DNA of 64,000 nt. Source: Oncomelania hupensis (lineage: Eukaryota > Mollusca > Gastropoda > Littorinimorpha > Pomatiopsidae). Shown piece after piece: positions 60,673 to 64,000 of the stretch. Position 1 is the first letter of the stretch, and the number at the start of each line of letters is the position of its first letter. The position numbers were made by a program, and so were the translations under genes. The stretch is taken from the NCBI GenBank assembly GCA_036898135.1, contig CM072511.1, positions 33,849,639 to 33,913,638 on the forward strand, read 5' to 3'. Under the pieces are notes generated by a model. That model was not told where the DNA came from. It saw nothing but the letters and a program-made list of their open reading frames with translations, and ran no database searches.

Positions 60673-61319
60673 CAGGGTTCAGCCTGACACAAAAAAGCTA
60701 TGGGCCATTGGGCCCCTCGGATCAAATTTCAATGGGCCATGATTTCAGCAGTAATTTACGTACATGTAAAAGATAACCTGGAGATATTATTACAGAAATT
60801 AAAACAAAATAGAGTATTGTGAGTGTGCATGTGTTGTGAAGCATGTTTACCAACAAAACAATAACCAGAACAGGGATCAGTATTTTGACTTGACTCGGGG
60901 CTCACACAATCATCTTGCGTAGGATTAGCGGCGGTAGACTGTGGTTTACCTCAAGTTTTTTTTTTTTGGGAGGGGGGTGGGGGGTGGGGGGTGGGCATTT
61001 TCAAAGCGGCACAAAGAAAAACACAAAATCCTCCTTGCACGGACACAACATACGCGCAGACGATAGCAAATTTTGATTTGGAAGAATCGTACAACACTTC
61101 TTATTGGCTGAAAGATCAACATCCGGGCCCTCATAGCCAATCGCTGAACTTGCCTTAGCAAAAGCACGTTTGTCGCCTCCAATATCGTGCACTGTTATTG
61201 TGGTGGCGCACTCGTACCAAAAATCGAAGCGCCATTCGGCCCCTGGCAAGAATTGTAGATGGGTCATTTTTAATTTTTATGCGTCAATGGCGCAGGGCGC
61301 GCTAGTAAACTGATCCCTG
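60673..61319. mobile_element. CAGGGTTCAG/CAGGGATCAG element with 6-bp duplication
   Basis: The left end is CAGGGTTCAG and the right end (reverse complement) is CAGGGATCAG. TCGTCC flanks at 60667-60672 and 61320-61325. It is 647 bp and non-autonomous. The inner copy of ACAGGGATCAGT at 60870-60881 is a subterminal repeat, not an end. Confidence 0.72.
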
Positions 61320-61438
61320 TCGTCCCAATTTCTGACTTTCATACTGGCCAAGTTTCCCCATTTTCCTCCCGACCCCTTTCCATTGTATTCAAGGTTGAAT
61401 GTTAAGCGTAAGAGAACAGAAGTAAGATGGAATATTCG

Positions 61439-61813
61439 CTAGAGTAGAGTGTGGTGGTAATCCTTGTATACCCGCAGCTCGGTTTCTTTCGGTGTTTTAT
61501 AATTTAAATATATATATGGTCCCCCTTTTTTTTTAATAGTGTACACAGACAAAGCAAAAGTATACCATAAATAGGTCTTTAGGATAGCTGTATCTACAAC
61601 TGCTCGGACACGCACACGACGCGACAAGGAAGTAAAGGTTACGCAACAATCTGTGGAACGAAACGTACCAAGGGCAAGTGAACAGCCGCAGGAACCGTCG
61701 GAAGCTGCAGCAGCAGGATCCGACAAACTTGTTTGGCGCAGGTGAGAGAGAGAATGTTGTGGGACAAGGGTGATGAGGAGTGAGAGAATATATAAAGCTA
61801 CGGTAATTCTCAT
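61439..61813 (-). CDS. Unrecognised 124-aa ORF with signal-like N-terminus (doubtful)
   Basis: It starts MRITVALYILSLLITLVPQ, which looks like a signal peptide, then a Ala/Ser/Cys-rich part and a basic part (SLSRRVRVRAVV). No domain is recognised. The opposite strand is also open over 61585-61740. The start codon lies inside the duplication flanking a SINE (61810-61819), so the upstream region was rearranged. It is probably chance; it could be one exon. Confidence 0.15.
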   Translation of the reverse strand: MRITVALYILSLLITLVPQHSLSHLRQTSLSDPAAAASDGSCGCSLALGTFRSTDCCVTFTSLSRRVRVRAVVDTAILKTYLWYTFALSVYTIKKKGGPYIYLNYKTPKETELRVYKDYHHTLL

Positions 61814-61823
61814 GACATTAGAG

Positions 61824-62015
61824 GGGCCGGGTAGCTCAGTTGGTAAGAGCGTCTTGCTAGTAACCGAAAGGTCGCTGGTTCGAATCCCGGATTGGTCAAC
61901 GTGTGATCATATTATTTTCCCCTTTACCAACAACTGGCCCGCTGGTGTCAGTATAAATCGGTCCAGTAGTCACCTATATGCGAAAGTGTCGTGTGACTAT
62001 AATCTACAAACAACA
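61824..62015 (+). repeat. tRNA-derived SINE, copy 3
   Basis: Full length, nearly identical to copy 2. TCATGACATT flanks at 61810-61819 and 62016-62025. Confidence 0.93.
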
Positions 62016-62025
62016 TCATGACATT

Positions 62026-63090
62026 GTCACAGGGGTGGAGAGTTTGGGCGGATTTTTATTTTGTACCTGGCAAGTGCGTATGTCGTGGATATTCGGCCAT
62101 GTTGTTCACGCATTTATGAAAGAAGAATGTTGCGGTCTCTGATCCGACATAACGCTTCATCCTGTAAAGACAGACATTACACCTTCTATGAGGCTTGTAT
62201 GTTCAACTTCAAGTCGAAATAGCTGTAGGCAATGTTGTTAACACAGCAAGAAGTTAGCTCAACTCACTCCCCCCCCCACCCCCGTCCCACTCCCTCCATT
62301 CCTCTCACCCAACCCAAAAATGTAAATGACAAATTAACAGTAATAATGTTAAAGCTCTAGGTTTCGATTATTAAAAAAAATTTGTGTGTGTTTGTACGTA
62401 GGTGTATGTGTGTGTGCGCGCGCACATAGGTAAGGTTTCTAACTGGGAGCATGAGGTGAGTCTGCTCCCGCACAAAATCATGTGAAGCGAAAAGAGCTTG
62501 ATCAGCGATGACTGATGCGTCCGTCATCTACAAATTAAACATACGGGGACTATCGAAAGTTCTATTGCTGACTAAATGTTGAAGGGTTCGGGAGCCTGAT
62601 GTGCGAATGTGGAACACGAACACACACACGCAAATTCATCATCTCTTGTCAAGTGGAGATGGGTTTTCGAACATAAAATATTAAATTAACAACCACGACG
62701 CTGTCATTGCGTGGTTTCTTTCCGTCAGAACATACATCTTGTTGACTTACGAATCAAAAGTCGTATGCATGAAAACCACACACCCCTGCATCGGATTATC
62801 ACATACTACAACTACATTTATCGGTAATATGAACAAGTGCACAGTGAATGTAAAAAGACTGCACTGCAACAACGGGGACTTATGAACTAACATGTTAGTA
62901 TTCGTAGTATTCCTGTAATAATGTAATAGATGAATGGATGACAAGCGTAAAAATTCTGGCGTTACAAGCTACGCACCAACTACCCTGAGGGGCTGAATGT
63001 ATTTGACTGACTGTTTTCAGCACTGTTTCCTTGGGTGGTTGGTGATTAGTTTGTGACATTCCGTGCTTTATCTTGCATTTTCGATGTCTG
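62026..63090. other. Non-coding stretch
   Basis: No gene recognised. It includes a (GT)n patch at 62385-62425. Confidence 0.5.
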
Positions 63091-63103
63091 AGTTCTCTGG
63101 CCT

Positions 63104-63354
<251 letters not shown>

Positions 63355-63644
63355 TCTTCTGACTATGACGCATGTTTAGTGTTTACGTCATCATCACTGA
63401 CCTCATGGGTGTTTTTTTTGTTTTTTTTGTTTGGTTTTTTTTTTCATCACTGAAGAAGGGCGTAGCCCGAAAGTCTTTGAGTTTATATTTTTCTTGGTGT
63501 TTTTTGTGTATTTTGTTTCTGATTTCTATAAGCGTAAAAATTGTATACGAACACAAAGTTCTTGCGACAACTGAATAATTCATGAGATAAGAGAAGCTTG
63601 TAGACACCATGATTGTAGTGGGAAGCAATCACACTGAACACGCT

Positions 63645-63958
63645 ATCCTATCTATCCTATCCTATTTCGTAACTCGGATGATCGTTTAACCAGCGTAATC
63701 CATCGTTCTCTGTCCTCAGCAACCCTCATGGTTTCGCTCAGTGTCAAGACAGTCCATTCTCGAATGTTGTCCTCCCACTTCTTTTTTTGTCTCGCTCTTC
63801 TTCTGCCTCCTTGCACTGTGCCTTGCAGGATGATCTTTGCAAGGCCTGATGCTCTAGTGACGTGGCCATGCCATCGGAGTTTCCGTTTCTTCACCACTGT
63901 GAGCATGCCATCGTGTTGTCTATTGGCTTGTGAGATGGTATGTCGGACTTCGTTGGTG
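63645..63958 (-). pseudogene. RTE LINE 3' end, 5'-truncated
   Basis: On the minus strand HGHVTRASGLAKIILQGTVQ, QKKKWEDNIREWTVLTLSET and the GGATA-type tail at 63645-63670. It ends abruptly next to a SINE-like head. Confidence 0.86.
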
Positions 63959-63962
63959 ATGT

Positions 63963-64000
63963 GGAGGCACGGTGGCCTAATGGTAGAGCTTTGGCTTGTG
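63963..64000 (+). repeat. Start of a tRNA-derived SINE, cut by the window edge
   Basis: GGAGGCACGGTGGCCTAATG followed by GTAGAGC has a good Pol III A box (TGGCCTAATGG at 63973-63983). The B box would lie beyond the window. Confidence 0.45.

Noticed and set aside
60870..61320. Inverted pair ACAGGGATCAGT / ACTGATCCCTGT as element ends
   Set aside because: The flanks do not match there. Moving the left end to 60673 gives matching ends and an exact 6-bp duplication.
61585..61745. Plus-strand exon ending GACAAACTTGTTTGGCGCAG with a GT donor
   Set aside because: Open on both strands, no recognised protein and a poor acceptor; not enough to call.

Overview
This is animal nuclear DNA, most likely from a mollusc (lophotrochozoan). 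The evidence is a spliced metazoan-type gene with GT-AG introns, tRNA-derived SINEs, RTE- and Jockey-like LINE remnants, several families of inverted-repeat DNA transposons, and AT-rich introns full of microsatellites. No bacterial, viral or organellar genes were seen. The species is inferred from general character only.

The only recognisable host gene runs on the minus strand over the left 35 kb. I assembled 17 coding exons by hand, from 35120 down to 594. Every junction is GT-AG and all phases agree, giving 1452 continuous codons plus one base. The product is an ortholog of the Rho GTPase-activating proteins ARHGAP21/ARHGAP23. It has an N-terminal PDZ domain (exons 1-3), a long serine-rich disordered linker (exon 4), a PH domain (exons 9-11), a lysine-rich linker, and a RhoGAP domain with its arginine finger (exons 14-16). 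The start codon was not found in the window, and the C-terminal tail continues past the left edge. Two of the exons found were too short or too poor in start codons to stand out as ORFs (61 bp at 16861-16921 and 55 bp at 30028-30082).

The introns hold most of the transposable elements. 703-6134 has two copies of a TGACCTTGACC-rich repeat, a CAG-ended DNA transposon with a broken zinc-finger transposase gene, and a TTAA-flanked element. 7561-12312 has a 0.58 kb retroposon and a full-ended but internally deleted RTE LINE. 12448-16860 has a SINE and a 1072 bp inverted-repeat element. 17855-23163 has Jockey-like and RTE LINE remnants. 23792-27714 has two more inverted-repeat elements. 30707-34973 has microsatellites.

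The right 29 kb (35121-64000) contains no coding exon I can support. It holds a 2 kb polypurine minisatellite, a second copy of the 1072 bp transposon, a CR1/L2-like RT fragment, three more copies of the 0.57 kb retroposon, five RTE fragments plus a 53 bp one, several SINEs, a foldback MITE and long (GA)n tracts.

Two patterns stand out. First, five elements have CAG...CTG-type ends and exact 6-bp target duplications, and two of them encode related zinc-finger transposase N-termini. Second, the 0.57 kb retroposon shares its 3' end with the Jockey-like LINE at 21620-22325, which suggests a LINE and its non-autonomous partner.
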